In this document: in pieces, positions 32,828 through 40,875 of the stretch
Layout of the letters: the number at the start of each line of letters is the position of its first letter
Numbering within the stretch: position 1 is the first letter of the stretch
Assembly: GCA_034414555.1 (NCBI GenBank)
Contig: DAOUMA010000008.1
Location: 84,499 to 148,498 of the forward strand
Length of the DNA stretch: 64,000 nt
Source of the DNA: CG2-30-46-19 sp034414555
GTDB taxonomy: Bacteria; Chloroflexota; Dehalococcoidia; GIF9; AB-539-J10
Reading direction: 5' to 3'
The notes under the pieces: model-generated
What the model saw: the letters and a program-made list of their open reading frames with translations, nothing else
What the model was told of the DNA's origin: nothing
The model's database searches: none
Program-made: the position numbers and the translations under genes

Positions 32828-33370
32828 GTGGGCTGTGTTGTGGTAAGTAAAGGCAAGGCGCAAACTATGAAGAGATCACTCGAGGCTTACCTTGATATTG
32901 AGACCACCGGGTTATCTTCCTTTTTTGATGCCATAACCGTGATTGGCATTTATCGCTGTGATGGCATTGTTGGCGAGGTTATTCAATTGGTGGACGAGGA
33001 AGTAACCAGCGATAACCTTCTCAAAACCCTTGAAGGCGTGAATACGATTTATACCTATAATGGCAGCAGATTCGATTTTCCTTTCATTTATACTGCTCTG
33101 GGCATAGACCTTGAGATTAGGTTTCAGCATCATGACCTCATGTATGACTGCTGGGATAACAATCTATATGGAGGTCTTAAGGGAGTGGAGCAACAACTGG
33201 GCATTCCCAGGCAGCTGCAAGGTATCTATGGAGTGGATGCGATAGAGTTGTGGTGGAGATATAAAATCGACCATGACCAGGATGCCCTGGCTTTGCTGTT
33301 GGAATATAATAAAGAAGATGTAGTAAATTTGAAAGCTCTGAGGGAGAGGCTGGTCCTGAAATCAAGGTAG
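32828..33370 (+). CDS. RNase H-like 3'-5' exonuclease (YprB type)
   Basis: A 180-residue DnaQ-fold protein. The exonuclease acids are in EAYLDIETTG (DxE, about 19-28), YNGSRFDFPFI (about 74-84) and the terminal ALLLEYNKEDVVNLKALRERL (Asp near 165), the order of YprB/DEDDy enzymes. Start GTG 32828 has AGAGG 7 nt upstream; ATG 32867 would still keep the domain intact. Substrate (DNA or RNA) unknown. Its end overlaps the convergent HAD gene by 9 bp. Confidence 0.8.
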   Translation: MGCVVVSKGKAQTMKRSLEAYLDIETTGLSSFFDAITVIGIYRCDGIVGEVIQLVDEEVTSDNLLKTLEGVNTIYTYNGSRFDFPFIYTALGIDLEIRFQHHDLMYDCWDNNLYGGLKGVEQQLGIPRQLQGIYGVDAIELWWRYKIDHDQDALALLLEYNKEDVVNLKALRERLVLKSR

Positions 33371-34063
33371 GAGATATTCCATGATTTCCGTCAAGCGGTG
33401 AATTCGGGGGCAATTGGTAATTTCGGGGAAGGAGTCATTACGGTCAATAAGCACTGCTTTCATACCAACGCCGCGGGCACCAACGATATCTAAATCATAT
33501 TGGTCACCGACATATATTGCCTCTTCAGCGTTAACCTGAGCTCTTTCCAGCGCCGCTAAAAATATCCCGGGACGTGGTTTGTCATAGCCTACTTCAAAAG
33601 AGGTTACCTGGAAATCAAGATAAGGTTGTAGCCCTAAATTCTGGCATATTGTGGTAGTATCCTGTCCGACATTGGATATTATTCCCAGAATGAAGTTGCG
33701 TTCCTTGAGCAATTTTAAGGTGGGCAGGGCATCATCATAAAGCTTGAATTTCAAGCCATCCGGGAATACCTTCATTAGTATTTGAGCCATGGTGTCGCGG
33801 CTAACCTCCAGCCCAGCTCCTCTTAAGATTGTGAGCCCATATTCAACATAGGCAGCATTTTTTTCCTTTGGTGGTCTTTTACCTATTGGAGAACGATAAT
33901 TTTCCTCCCGCCACCAGACATCAGCCTGGGGAAGGGATTTACGGAGTGCTCCAGGAGATACCTCAAGCCCAACCTCATGACAGGCTGTGGCATATACCTC
34001 TTCGCGAGGAGGCTGATAGTGCGCTAAAGTTTCGTGTAAATCAAAGCAAACCGCTTTAATCAT
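33362..34063 (-). CDS. HAD-superfamily hydrolase
   Basis: A 233-residue HAD phosphatase-like protein. Motif I is FDLHETLAHY (residues 7-16), in which the usual second Asp of DxDxT is replaced by His (DLHET); motif II is LGIISNVGQD (Ser/Asn near 120), motif III the Lys in YDKPRPGIF (about 163), motif IV YVGDQYDLDIVGA (about 183-195). The Asp-to-His change is uncommon but occurs in some HAD hydrolases. Substrate unknown. Convergent with the RNase H-like gene. Confidence 0.85.
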   Translation of the reverse strand: MIKAVCFDLHETLAHYQPPREEVYATACHEVGLEVSPGALRKSLPQADVWWREENYRSPIGKRPPKEKNAAYVEYGLTILRGAGLEVSRDTMAQILMKVFPDGLKFKLYDDALPTLKLLKERNFILGIISNVGQDTTTICQNLGLQPYLDFQVTSFEVGYDKPRPGIFLAALERAQVNAEEAIYVGDQYDLDIVGARGVGMKAVLIDRNDSFPEITNCPRIHRLTEIMEYLLP

Positions 34064-34115
34064 ATTGGCGTAACAAGCCTCGCAAAGAGTATTATTTTAT
34101 GCTTAAGGATGTGAT

Positions 34116-34745
34116 ATGGCAAGAATTGAGCCGTTTGAAAAGCACCCACTCCAGTATGAACAGTGGTTTGATAAACACAAATTCGCCTACGAGTCGGAGC
34201 TTCACGCGATAAGGAAGTTATTGCCCCAGGGTGAGAATGGTCTCGAAATTGGTGTTGGGAGTGGTCGCTTTGCAGTGCCTCTGGGAATCAAGCTTGGAAT
34301 TGAACCATCAAGCAAAATGATGCAAATAGCCCTACGGAAAGGGATTGAAGTTATCGGTGGCGTAGCTGAAAGCCTCCCTTTCCGTAACTCGCAGTTCGAC
34401 TTTGCTCTAATGGTCACCACAATTTGTTTTTTAGATAATGTAGGAGTGGCATTTAACGAGGCATACCGGATATTAAAACCTGATGGATGCCTGATAATAG
34501 GATTCATTGATAAAGACAGCCCTGTCGGGCAGTTGTATCAGCAACATAAAGATGAAAGTGTGTTTTACAAGATAGCTACTTTCTATTCTGTGGATGAGGT
34601 TGTTTCATGTTTGAAGAAGGCAAAGTTCAACGGCTTTGATTTTAGCCAAACGATTTTCCATAATCTAGCGGAAATGGTGGGCATTGAGTTGGCGAGGGAG
34701 GGTTATGGGGAAGGGTCATTCGTTGTGGTCAGGGCGGCAAAATGA
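34116..34745 (+). CDS. Class I SAM-dependent methyltransferase
   Basis: A 209-residue UbiE/type-11 methyltransferase. Motif I GLEIGVGSGRFAVPLG (about 41-56), motif II LGIEPSSKMMQIA (about 60-72), post-motif FRNSQFDFALMVTTICFLDN, then RILKPDGCLIIGFI (about 122-135). The N-terminal EKHPLQYEQWFDKHKFAYESEL resembles a group of small methyltransferases whose substrates are unknown. Independent transcription is likely; a flavin reductase gene follows after 84 nt. Confidence 0.9.
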   Translation: MARIEPFEKHPLQYEQWFDKHKFAYESELHAIRKLLPQGENGLEIGVGSGRFAVPLGIKLGIEPSSKMMQIALRKGIEVIGGVAESLPFRNSQFDFALMVTTICFLDNVGVAFNEAYRILKPDGCLIIGFIDKDSPVGQLYQQHKDESVFYKIATFYSVDEVVSCLKKAKFNGFDFSQTIFHNLAEMVGIELAREGYGEGSFVVVRAAK

Positions 34746-34829
34746 CAACACAAGTTTGAGAATTAACAAGCAAAGCGGTTCAGGAAAGGATACAAGGTTA
34801 AAGGACATTGATGCACCAAGGAGGAGAAT

Positions 34830-35552
34830 ATGACGGTACTGGCATTTAACTGCAGTCCCAGGATGGACAAGGGCAACACAGCCCTTATCTTAAATCCCTT
34901 CCTTGAGGGGATGAAAGAGGCGGGAGCGGAGGTCGAACTCTTCTATACCATGAAACTCAAAATCAATCCCTGCCACGGCGGGTTTAGCTGCTGGTTCAAG
35001 ACACCTGGCCAGTGCTGGCAGAAAGACGACATGCAGATGCTCTATCCAAAGTTACGTGAGGCCGATATTTACGTGTTTGCCACTCCGGTCTACGTAGATG
35101 GAATCGCCGGTCCGATGAAGAACCTGCTGGACCGAATAGTTCCGCTGGCACAGCCGTTTTTCGAGCTGCGGGACGGTCACTGTCGTCACCTGATGCGTGA
35201 GGGGCACAAGCGTGGCAAGGTGGTGCTGGTGTCTAACTGTGGCTTTTGGGAGATGGACAATTTCGACCCGCTACTGGTGCATACGAAAGCCTTTTGCAAG
35301 AACGCATCGATGGAGTTCGCCGGAGCACTGCTGCGTCCCCACGGAGAGGCATTGAGGCCCATGATGAAGCTGGGTATGCCATTGGATGATGTCTTTGATG
35401 CGGCGAAAGATGCCGGGCGTCAACTGGTGCGGGATGGGAAGATGTCCATTGAGACTCTCAATATTGTCAGCCGCGAACTTGTGCCGTTGGAGCTATATGT
35501 ACGGGCTGCCAATGAGTCATTCCAGCGAGCGTTGGATGCGTTGAAGAAGTAA
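34830..35552 (+). CDS. NADPH-dependent FMN reductase/flavodoxin-like oxidoreductase
   Basis: A 240-residue flavodoxin-fold protein beginning VLAFNCSPRMDKGNTALIL (residues 3-21), the FMN phosphate loop of the FMN_red family, then FATPVYVDGIAGPMKNLLDR (about 88-107) for isoalloxazine binding and a Cys-rich insertion CHGGFSCWFKTPGQCWQKDD (about 49-68). It probably moves electrons between NAD(P)H and small acceptors. Ribosome site AAGGAGG lies 9 nt before the ATG. Followed closely by a GNAT gene and a BtrH-like gene, possibly one transcript. Confidence 0.87.
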   Translation: MTVLAFNCSPRMDKGNTALILNPFLEGMKEAGAEVELFYTMKLKINPCHGGFSCWFKTPGQCWQKDDMQMLYPKLREADIYVFATPVYVDGIAGPMKNLLDRIVPLAQPFFELRDGHCRHLMREGHKRGKVVLVSNCGFWEMDNFDPLLVHTKAFCKNASMEFAGALLRPHGEALRPMMKLGMPLDDVFDAAKDAGRQLVRDGKMSIETLNIVSRELVPLELYVRAANESFQRALDALKK

Positions 35553-35591
35553 GATGCGATATGCCATTCGCTTTTGACACCCAGGAAGGTC

Positions 35592-36098
35592 ATGATTCGT
35601 CAATGCGATAACAGCGAGGTTGAGCTAATCTACTCCATTATCAATGATGCCGCCGAAGCATACAGGGGAGTCATCCCCGGGGACCGCTGGAAAGAGCCTT
35701 ATATGTCTGAAGACGAGCTTCAGCACGAGATAGACCAGGGTGTTGTGTTCTGGGGATATGAGCAGGGTGGCCAACTGGTTGGCGTGATGGGCATCCAACA
35801 TCTTCAGGATGTGACCCTCATCAGACATGCCTATGTTCGCACGGCTAAGCGAAATCAGGGCATAGGGGGGAAATTGCTGTCCTCTCTTCGTCAGCAGGCG
35901 ACTCACCCGCTGTTAGTCGGCACCTGGGCAGATGCCCTGTGGGCAATTCGTTTCTATAAAGACCACGGTTTTCGGTTGGTTTCCTGGGAAGAGAAAGAGC
36001 GGTTGTTGAGAAAATACTGGTCAATCCCGGAACGTCAGGTTGAGACCTCTGTCGTTCTTGCCGACCAGAAGTGGTTTGATGCCCGGCAACACCCTTAA
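35592..36098 (+). CDS. GNAT-family N-acetyltransferase
   Basis: A 168-residue acetyltransferase. Start ATG 35592 is preferred to a TTG 18 nt upstream because AGGAAGG precedes it. Acetyl-CoA-binding motif A is RHAYVRTAKRNQGIGGKLLSSL (the Q/RxxGxG/A loop RNQGIG at about 86-91), and the C-terminal part AIRFYKDHGFRLV (about 118-130) is the usual motif B. Amino acids near the start are ECD/NSEVELIYSIINDAA, typical of the fold. Substrate unknown. Confidence 0.88.
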   Translation: MIRQCDNSEVELIYSIINDAAEAYRGVIPGDRWKEPYMSEDELQHEIDQGVVFWGYEQGGQLVGVMGIQHLQDVTLIRHAYVRTAKRNQGIGGKLLSSLRQQATHPLLVGTWADALWAIRFYKDHGFRLVSWEEKERLLRKYWSIPERQVETSVVLADQKWFDARQHP

Positions 36099-36125
36099 AA
36101 TACAAAGGTTTATAATGGTGACAAG

Positions 36126-37118
36126 GTGAAGAAGCTTATCAAAGACTTTATCCACAGACCCGGGGTGCATTGTGAATCCACCGCGCTGAGAAATATCTAT
36201 GAATTTTACGGTTTTAAATTCACTGAGCCAATGATTTTCGGGCTTGGTAGCGCTCTGGGTTTTGTCTATTGGAAGACGGAGTGGATGAAATTTCCCTTTA
36301 TCGGCGGACGAATAAATGATTTGGATAGAAATCTGTGCGATAACCTCGGTGTGGGTTTAGAGATACACATGACATCAAGCAGAAGAAAAGCGTATCAATC
36401 GTTAAAAGAACTGATAAGCAGTGGTATTCCTGTAGCAATTCATGTCGATATGCCTTATTTAAAGTATCTTAAGCTATCAAAAGAAGCCCACTTTGGCGCA
36501 CATGCTGTGGTTGTTGCTGGTTTAGATGAGGAAAGAGGCATCGCTTACATTGCCGATACTCAGTATCAAAAATTGCAGATTGCGACGCTTGGTGAGCTTG
36601 AGGAGGCAAGAGCATCCAAATTTGGTCCCTTTCCCGCACAGAATGCGTGGCTTGAGTTTAAATTCCCTCTCAAGCTAAGTCCACTTGATGAGGCAATTAA
36701 AAGGGCGATTGTAAAGGCGGCGGATTCCATGTTAAATCCACCGATAAAAAATCTGGGCATAAAAGGCATTCGCCATTTTGGCAGTGAGATTGTCACGTGG
36801 CCTGAGGAATATCCGCCTCAAGAATTTGGCTGGGGCTATAAATTTGCATATGTTTATCTGGAGGAGGACGGCAGTGGTGGTTGTTGTTTTCGCTACCTGT
36901 TCTCGAGGTTTTTGAGGGAGGCGAGCGAGTGCATTAAAAGCGATGAGCTAAAGTCCTTAGGGGATAAATATGAGCAGGTAGGAAGAAGGTGGACAGAAGT
37001 AGCTCATTTAGTCCAGGATATTCCCAACGGCGGGAAGGTTGGTGATATTCAAAAATTGCTTTTTGAGATTGCCGATGAAGAAGAGGGAATATTCTCCGTC
37101 TTGAAGAAGTTTGGCTAG
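36126..37118 (+). CDS. BtrH-like (DUF4872) acyltransferase-fold protein
   Basis: A 330-residue protein resembling the N-terminal domain of butirosin biosynthesis protein H: GVHCESTALRNIYEFYGFKF (about 14-33) with a candidate catalytic Cys, then PMIFGLGSALGFVYWKTE, and GAHAVVVAGLDEERGIAYIADTQY (about 127-150) with the matching His and Asp, a papain-like triad. BtrH transfers an acyl group in antibiotic synthesis; here no biosynthetic cluster is present, so only the fold is claimed. Start is GTG 36126. It ends 4 bp before a tRNA gene on the other strand. Confidence 0.8.
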   Translation: MKKLIKDFIHRPGVHCESTALRNIYEFYGFKFTEPMIFGLGSALGFVYWKTEWMKFPFIGGRINDLDRNLCDNLGVGLEIHMTSSRRKAYQSLKELISSGIPVAIHVDMPYLKYLKLSKEAHFGAHAVVVAGLDEERGIAYIADTQYQKLQIATLGELEEARASKFGPFPAQNAWLEFKFPLKLSPLDEAIKRAIVKAADSMLNPPIKNLGIKGIRHFGSEIVTWPEEYPPQEFGWGYKFAYVYLEEDGSGGCCFRYLFSRFLREASECIKSDELKSLGDKYEQVGRRWTEVAHLVQDIPNGGKVGDIQKLLFEIADEEEGIFSVLKKFG

Positions 37119-37122
37119 AAAC

Positions 37123-37196
37123 TGGCTGGGGATCCAGGATTCGAACCTGGCCTAACTGATCCAGAGTCAGTCGTCCTACCGCTAGACTAATCCCCA
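37123..37196 (-). tRNA. tRNA-Gln (anticodon CTG)
   Basis: On the minus strand the 5' acceptor TGGGGAT pairs with ATCCCCA, followed by discriminator G and an encoded CCA (rc of 37123-37125). The T arm CCAGG/CCTGG contains the loop TTCGAAT, and the anticodon arm ACTGA-CTCTGGA-TCAGT gives anticodon CTG, reading the CAG glutamine codon. The U1-A72 pair and G73 are usual for tRNA-Gln. It is an isolated tRNA gene. Confidence 0.95.
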
Positions 37197-37260
37197 ACGA
37201 GTTTCATTATAGCGAAATTAAAGCTAGTAGAGCAAGAAAGGTTACCTGCTCGTTCATTTC

Positions 37261-37296
37261 ACCCTCACCCTAGCTCTCTCCCATCGAGGGAGAGGG
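37261..37296. repeat. Small hairpin repeat (CTCTCCC-ATCGA-GGGAGAG)
   Basis: A perfect 7-bp stem (37276-37282 with 37288-37294) with the loop ATCGA, extendable by CT/GG pairing, preceded by CACCCTCACCC. Strings of this kind (CCCTCACCC...CTCTCCC...GGGAGAGGG) recur in many bacterial genomes as interspersed hairpins. It could act as a terminator for the tRNA-side transcript only weakly, as no U-run follows. Confidence 0.5.
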
Positions 37297-37392
37297 AAAT
37301 AGTCATCGTCTGCCCTGTTGATTAATGCTTGTTTACAAAAGCAAATTTTGCTACAATAATTGTCGAAGTTATAGTAAATTGGGGAGGGCGAG

Positions 37393-37587
37393 ATGAGTGA
37401 AAACACAGATTTAAGGAAGATTTTAAAACCCTATTCTGACAAATGGGTTGCTCTTTCTGAAGATAGCAGCAAGGTTGTTGGGGCTGGTGATACGCCGGGG
37501 AGGGCTTTGGAGCAAGCGTCTTTATGTAGTGAGAAAAATCCTATCCTAACGAAAGTTCCAAAGCACTATGACACTTACATATTGTGA
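37393..37587 (+). CDS. DUF5678-like small protein
   Basis: A 64-residue protein with KWVALSEDSSKVVGAGDTPG near the middle and KNPILTKVPKHY at the end, the short beta-strand pattern of DUF5678 (W.Als...kvv..G.t...A...s..p.l.kvP). Start ATG follows GGGGAGGG at about 7 nt. Its stop (TGA) overlaps the GTG start of the retropepsin-like gene by 4 nt. I believe such pairs recur in Chloroflexota, Cyanobacteria and others, which suggests a functional unit, perhaps regulator and protease. Confidence 0.7.
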   Translation: MSENTDLRKILKPYSDKWVALSEDSSKVVGAGDTPGRALEQASLCSEKNPILTKVPKHYDTYIL

Positions 37588-38027
37588 GTATTCACTTTAA
37601 ACTTGATTATCGCAAGTTTCCCGCAGAACCTTGTAAAGCATTCCCCCGGCGCCGAAGTGCTTCCAGACCAGTGGTGCCTGTCTCCCTGATAAATAAGGAT
37701 AAGAGAGTCCGTTATCTCGCGATTATTGATTCTGGGGCTGATTTTTGTATTTTCCATGCTGAGCTTGGTGCGCAAATAGACTTAGAAGTCAAATCAGGCA
37801 CGGAACTCACTTTTTTCGGCATCGGAGGTATTCAACAAACTGCCTACTTCCATCATATAGGAATGGAGGTGGGAGGGTACGAATTTCCCTGTTATGCAGG
37901 TTTTTCCTATGACCTAAAGAGCTTGCCTTATGGCATATTGGGCCAAGTTGGCTTCTTCAATCTCTTTAGAGTTCAGTTCAACTATGAAAAGCAAAGAATT
38001 GAGCTCTGGCGTGCAGAGCGAAGCTAG
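37584..38027 (+). CDS. Retropepsin-like aspartic protease
   Basis: A 147-residue protein with the retroviral-protease-like active site YLAIIDSGADFCIF (D-S-G-A, about residues 47-60), a flap-like FFGIGGIQQTAYFH, and the hydrophobic-hydrophobic-Gly near YGILGQVGFFNLF (about 112-124). This is the gag_asp/retropepsin-like bacterial family; it would dimerise to cleave peptides. Start GTG 37584 overlaps the upstream stop. Targets are unknown. Confidence 0.78.
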   Translation: MSIHFKLDYRKFPAEPCKAFPRRRSASRPVVPVSLINKDKRVRYLAIIDSGADFCIFHAELGAQIDLEVKSGTELTFFGIGGIQQTAYFHHIGMEVGGYEFPCYAGFSYDLKSLPYGILGQVGFFNLFRVQFNYEKQRIELWRAERS

Positions 38028-38043
38028 GGTTTTGGTGACCCTC

Positions 38044-38205
38044 TTAGCCCACTCTTTTCATAGTATCTGCAAAACTTGATTTATAACCTCCTGGGTTTTC
38101 ATATCTACGATAGCTATAGATATTTCCCCGTATTCTAAATACAAAAATAATAAGAGTAACATCATTGCTAGCTAAGAAAACATGCGATAAAACCGAAATC
38201 AGGGT
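38044..38205 (-). pseudogene. Coding-like fragment without a start codon
   Basis: Minus-strand frame ending at TAA (rc of 38044-38046) reads ...LIIFVFRIRGNIYSYRRYEN and then PGGYKSSFADTMKRVG; it is protein-like but has no start with a ribosome binding site. Probably a remnant of a lost gene. The right boundary is only approximate. Confidence 0.25.
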
Positions 38206-38325
38206 TGCAGTTGTGTGAGCCTACCTACTAATAAACAATGAATTCCGCTCGGGGGGCTTTGTATCACAAATGCCCTCTGTGTCAAAAGTCAGGTGGTTGT
38301 ATAAAAAGTGTTATCGAACAGAATC

Positions 38326-38538
38326 CTATGCCTTTGGCTTTCGCATTTCCATAGGGCGCTTAAAAATCCATAAGTCGTTTAGACTTTTGTTAGGGTCTCC
38401 GCTCAAAAACATTACTAATTCCCAATGCTCCTCGCCTTGCTTATTAAGTTGTCTCATTAACTCATCTGGTTCTGACTGAGGAGTTCCACCAAAATGGAGA
38501 GCGGGAATTGCTTTGTATTCCCATATCGTATTCGCCAT
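38326..38538 (-). CDS. DUF4177-like small protein
   Basis: A 70-residue protein: NTIWEYKAIPA at the start, LMRQLNKQGEEHWELVMFLS in the centre and LWIFKRPMEM at the end. This beta-helix-beta-beta layout with WEyk, LN..G..GWElv and ifKR is the DUF4177 signature. GGAGG precedes the ATG. Function unknown; such proteins are common as single genes. The next gene on the same strand starts upstream and may be co-transcribed. Confidence 0.7.
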   Translation of the reverse strand: MANTIWEYKAIPALHFGGTPQSEPDELMRQLNKQGEEHWELVMFLSGDPNKSLNDLWIFKRPMEMRKPKA

Positions 38539-38601
38539 TTTTCCTCCTATAAATTACTTGAATAAGGTAGTGATTTTATATAAGGCAATTATCCATTGAC
38601 A

Positions 38602-38844
38602 TCAAGTAGATAACCCTAAGATGTCTTTAATTAACTTCTTCCTTTCTTCAAAACTCGGAAGACGTCGAGGATTTGTTAATGCTGCTACATCGAAGCTCAT
38701 TCCATCTATCGCCCCGGCTAAGAAAACTTTCTCTGGGTCTTTAATCTCTTGCACAAATGCCTTTACATCTTTCTTGTATTCCGCACTATTCCTCATAGAA
38801 TTTGCCTTTGCTCGTATTATATCCTCAACAATTTTATTAAGCAT
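38602..38844 (-). CDS. Hypothetical 80-aa protein
   Basis: An 80-residue mostly helical, charged protein (IVEDIIRAKANSMRNSAEYK at the start, SFEERKKLIKDILG at the end). The ATG follows AAGGGGG with about 7-nt spacing, which supports a real gene. No known family. It is placed 63 bp upstream of the DUF4177-like gene on the same strand and downstream of another tiny frame (38909-39055). Confidence 0.55.
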   Translation of the reverse strand: MLNKIVEDIIRAKANSMRNSAEYKKDVKAFVQEIKDPEKVFLAGAIDGMSFDVAALTNPRRLPSFEERKKLIKDILGLST

Positions 38845-38908
38845 CGCTTACCCCCTTTAACATTTAATGGCTTTGCTTCTAAAGTACCTTCTGCTCCAAA
38901 AGTCGTTA

Positions 38909-39055
38909 TCAGACTTCAACTGAAACGTCATTCAATTCTTTCAAGTACTGGATTAGAGTATCTCTCATTGCATAAGCTTGGTGATATTTATTCGCCAATT
39001 CTTTTTGTTTATCCACATCTGGGAGAACATTAACTCCATTCCCCTTACTTGTCAA
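38909..39055 (-). CDS. Possible 48-aa ORF or gene 3' end
   Basis: The minus-strand frame from TTG 39055 gives LTSKGNGVNVLPDVDKQKEL, then ANKYHQAYAMRDTLIQYLKE and LNDVSVEV, stop; the composition looks like a genuine helical protein. The frame is open further upstream to about 39130 (IGLYPSCQKRKPKDIDIE) but has no ATG, so the gene may have lost its 5' end. Confidence 0.4.
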   Translation of the reverse strand: MTSKGNGVNVLPDVDKQKELANKYHQAYAMRDTLIQYLKELNDVSVEV

Positions 39056-39183
39056 CTCAATATCAATATCTTTGGGTTTTCTTTTCTGGCAACTAGGATA
39101 TAGACCGATGCTTTCAAAAATCCTACAAGTCTTCTATTTGAGCCTGGGCGGGAGTATAATTGACTTAACAGCGGGGTGAAGTT

Positions 39184-39774
39184 ATGCCATTTTGTTCTAA
39201 TTGTGGAAACGAAATACAAGAAAGCATGAAGTTTTGTCCAGAATGCGGTCATAGGCGTGCCGCTGAGGGAAAGGAGCCAGAAGAGATATTGGGGCTGGAT
39301 GAAGTAAAGAGGATAGCGAAGGAATACGTTCGGTGTGAAGAGAATATAGGAGATGTGGAGGTCGAAGGTGCTGTGCCTTGCTCCCGAGAAGGGCAGCTTG
39401 TGTGGGTGGTGCAGGGAAAAGTAAGGAAACACACTGTTGACCCGAAACCCTGGCAGGCCTGGCCGGTTGGTGTAGTGGAAGAGCGCCCTTTCACCGTCCA
39501 GGTCTCTGATAAAGATGGGAAGATAACTGATTATAAGCCAGGTGATTGGATAAGGAAGAATGCAGAGCAAGCTCCATCGGAGAGTTCTTCCTGTGATACG
39601 ATACTGGTTGACCCTGAACCATATCCATTTAGCGAGCCCGAGACAATTAGTGATATACGACTGAAAGATGCCAAGAGGAGGAACGAAGAAGCTGATGCTG
39701 AACTCAAAAGAGAAATCGCAAAGGACATCAGGGATAAGAGAGGAATGAGAGGGGGCTGGGGACTGCCTTTCTAA
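39184..39774 (+). CDS. N-terminal zinc-ribbon protein
   Basis: A 196-residue protein beginning PFCSNCGNEIQESMKFCPEC (CxxC...CxxC, a zinc ribbon at residues 2-22), then a central region EVEGAVPCSREGQLVWVVQG (about 58-77) and a charged helical C-terminus ending GWGLPF. The rest is not recognised. Such ribbon-plus-unknown proteins are typical of the Chloroflexota. Ribosome site is weak (GGGGTGAAG). Stands before a second small zinc-finger gene. Confidence 0.72.
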   Translation: MPFCSNCGNEIQESMKFCPECGHRRAAEGKEPEEILGLDEVKRIAKEYVRCEENIGDVEVEGAVPCSREGQLVWVVQGKVRKHTVDPKPWQAWPVGVVEERPFTVQVSDKDGKITDYKPGDWIRKNAEQAPSESSSCDTILVDPEPYPFSEPETISDIRLKDAKRRNEEADAELKREIAKDIRDKRGMRGGWGLPF

Positions 39775-39882
39775 GTTTTCTAGTCTCTGGGATTGCGAGA
39801 ATTGCCTCTTAATAAAGCAACTTGAGAAGGGTAAATAACCAACAGATATACCAATAGCCCAGTGGTGTGGAGAAGAAAGACA

Positions 39883-40035
39883 ATGGTAACAGCTTACTGT
39901 ATGAAGTGTAATAAGAAGGTGGAGATAAAATACCCAGTCCCGGTCACCGTGAAAGGTGTCCATGGAATAAATGGGATTTGCCCTGTTTGTGGCACTAGAG
40001 TATTCCGCCCAACAAGAGGTCAATCAAACCGATAA
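39883..40035 (+). CDS. DUF5679-like zinc-finger protein (50 aa)
   Basis: A 50-residue protein starting MVTAYCMKCNKKVEIKYPVP and containing a second pair in GICPVCGTRVFRP; the two CxxC pairs and the opening TAYCMKC are the DUF5679 signature, a domain otherwise found fused to topoisomerase I and in short stand-alone proteins. ATG 39883 has GGAGAAG 7 nt upstream. Probably binds nucleic acid; unknown in detail. Confidence 0.75.
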   Translation: MVTAYCMKCNKKVEIKYPVPVTVKGVHGINGICPVCGTRVFRPTRGQSNR

Positions 40036-40118
40036 TGCCAGTTCTGCAAATGCTACAATTACAATAATCATGGCCACTCCACCTTTACCTGAGGAGTGAT
40101 TGTAATAAGGGCGGGAAC

Positions 40119-40703
40119 ATGGGGTTGTTTGGTAAGAAGCTGTCCCCCGAACAAAAGACTGAACTACGACATTTTGCGGATACCCTAAATGAAATAGGCG
40201 AGGCTTGTAAGGTCTCTATGGATGATTTCAAAGTTGACACGATTGACCTCTATCACATTTGCTTTGCTGTCCGTGCTCACAGTCGAGAATTACAAGAGGT
40301 TGAGTATTTGCATGTCCTAGAAAGACCAAATGAGGACGGCATTTGGGAGACCGAAGTTCTTAGGGAGCCTGGAGTATCATTTGATGTGCCCGCTCTCATA
40401 GATAAAGCTCGGAATGCCCTGGAGGCGTATACTGCTTTCCTGAAGGAAGCACAATCAGAAGTCGCCTCCCTCAGATGCGCTGAGTGGTATCCAAGAAAAT
40501 ATCGCAAGACATTGGATTCGTGGACCTTCTACTTTCAGTGGTTGCTGATGGGTACATGTTCGGGATGGGTAGCGGAAGCCCTTCAGCCACCTAGACCGCT
40601 CGCAAACGAGCACGGAAGCCCTAAGCTCAATATGCTTGTCGGCGGATTAGGTTATATGTATAGGGGGCATCGAGACCTTTCCCCCAAACCCCTGAAACTG
40701 TGA
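40119..40703 (+). CDS. Uncharacterised protein
   Basis: A 194-residue soluble protein beginning GLFGKKLSPEQKTELRHFAD, with an amphipathic middle and a conserved-looking Trp/Tyr-rich end (AEWYPRKYRKTLDSWTFYFQ). No known family, TM segment or signal. Ribosome site GGGCGGG is weak. The downstream gap (40704-40875) holds copy 1 of a 38-bp repeat and an extended -10-like TGGTATAAT at 40785-40793. Confidence 0.6.
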   Translation: MGLFGKKLSPEQKTELRHFADTLNEIGEACKVSMDDFKVDTIDLYHICFAVRAHSRELQEVEYLHVLERPNEDGIWETEVLREPGVSFDVPALIDKARNALEAYTAFLKEAQSEVASLRCAEWYPRKYRKTLDSWTFYFQWLLMGTCSGWVAEALQPPRPLANEHGSPKLNMLVGGLGYMYRGHRDLSPKPLKL

Positions 40704-40739
40704 TTAGCTGTTAGATACGATTTAGCCCACACTAAGCCT

Positions 40740-40777
40740 CCGATAAAGCTTCAAGCTATCCTCAAACTTCACCGACC
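40740..40777. repeat. 38-bp repeat (copy 1)
   Basis: Differs from 43141-43178 at only two of 38 positions. The minus-strand reading SVKFEDSLKLYRRL is open in both copies and is protein-like, so the repeat may be the 3' end of a formerly coding sequence. It is followed by TGGTATAAT (40785-40793). Confidence 0.6.
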
Positions 40778-40875
40778 TAGCGAGTGGTATAATAGGATTA
40801 GGATGATATTTTGCTCACTGAGCAATCTAGCGAAGTAATTCCTATCTAAGAATAGTAATTGAAACAAAAGAACAA

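Noticed and set aside
39052..40023. Long minus-strand ORF of 323 codons
   Set aside because: It lies antisense to a clear zinc-ribbon gene, is rich in Ser, His, Leu and Trp without domain pattern, and its end overlaps another better minus-strand frame; treated as a shadow.
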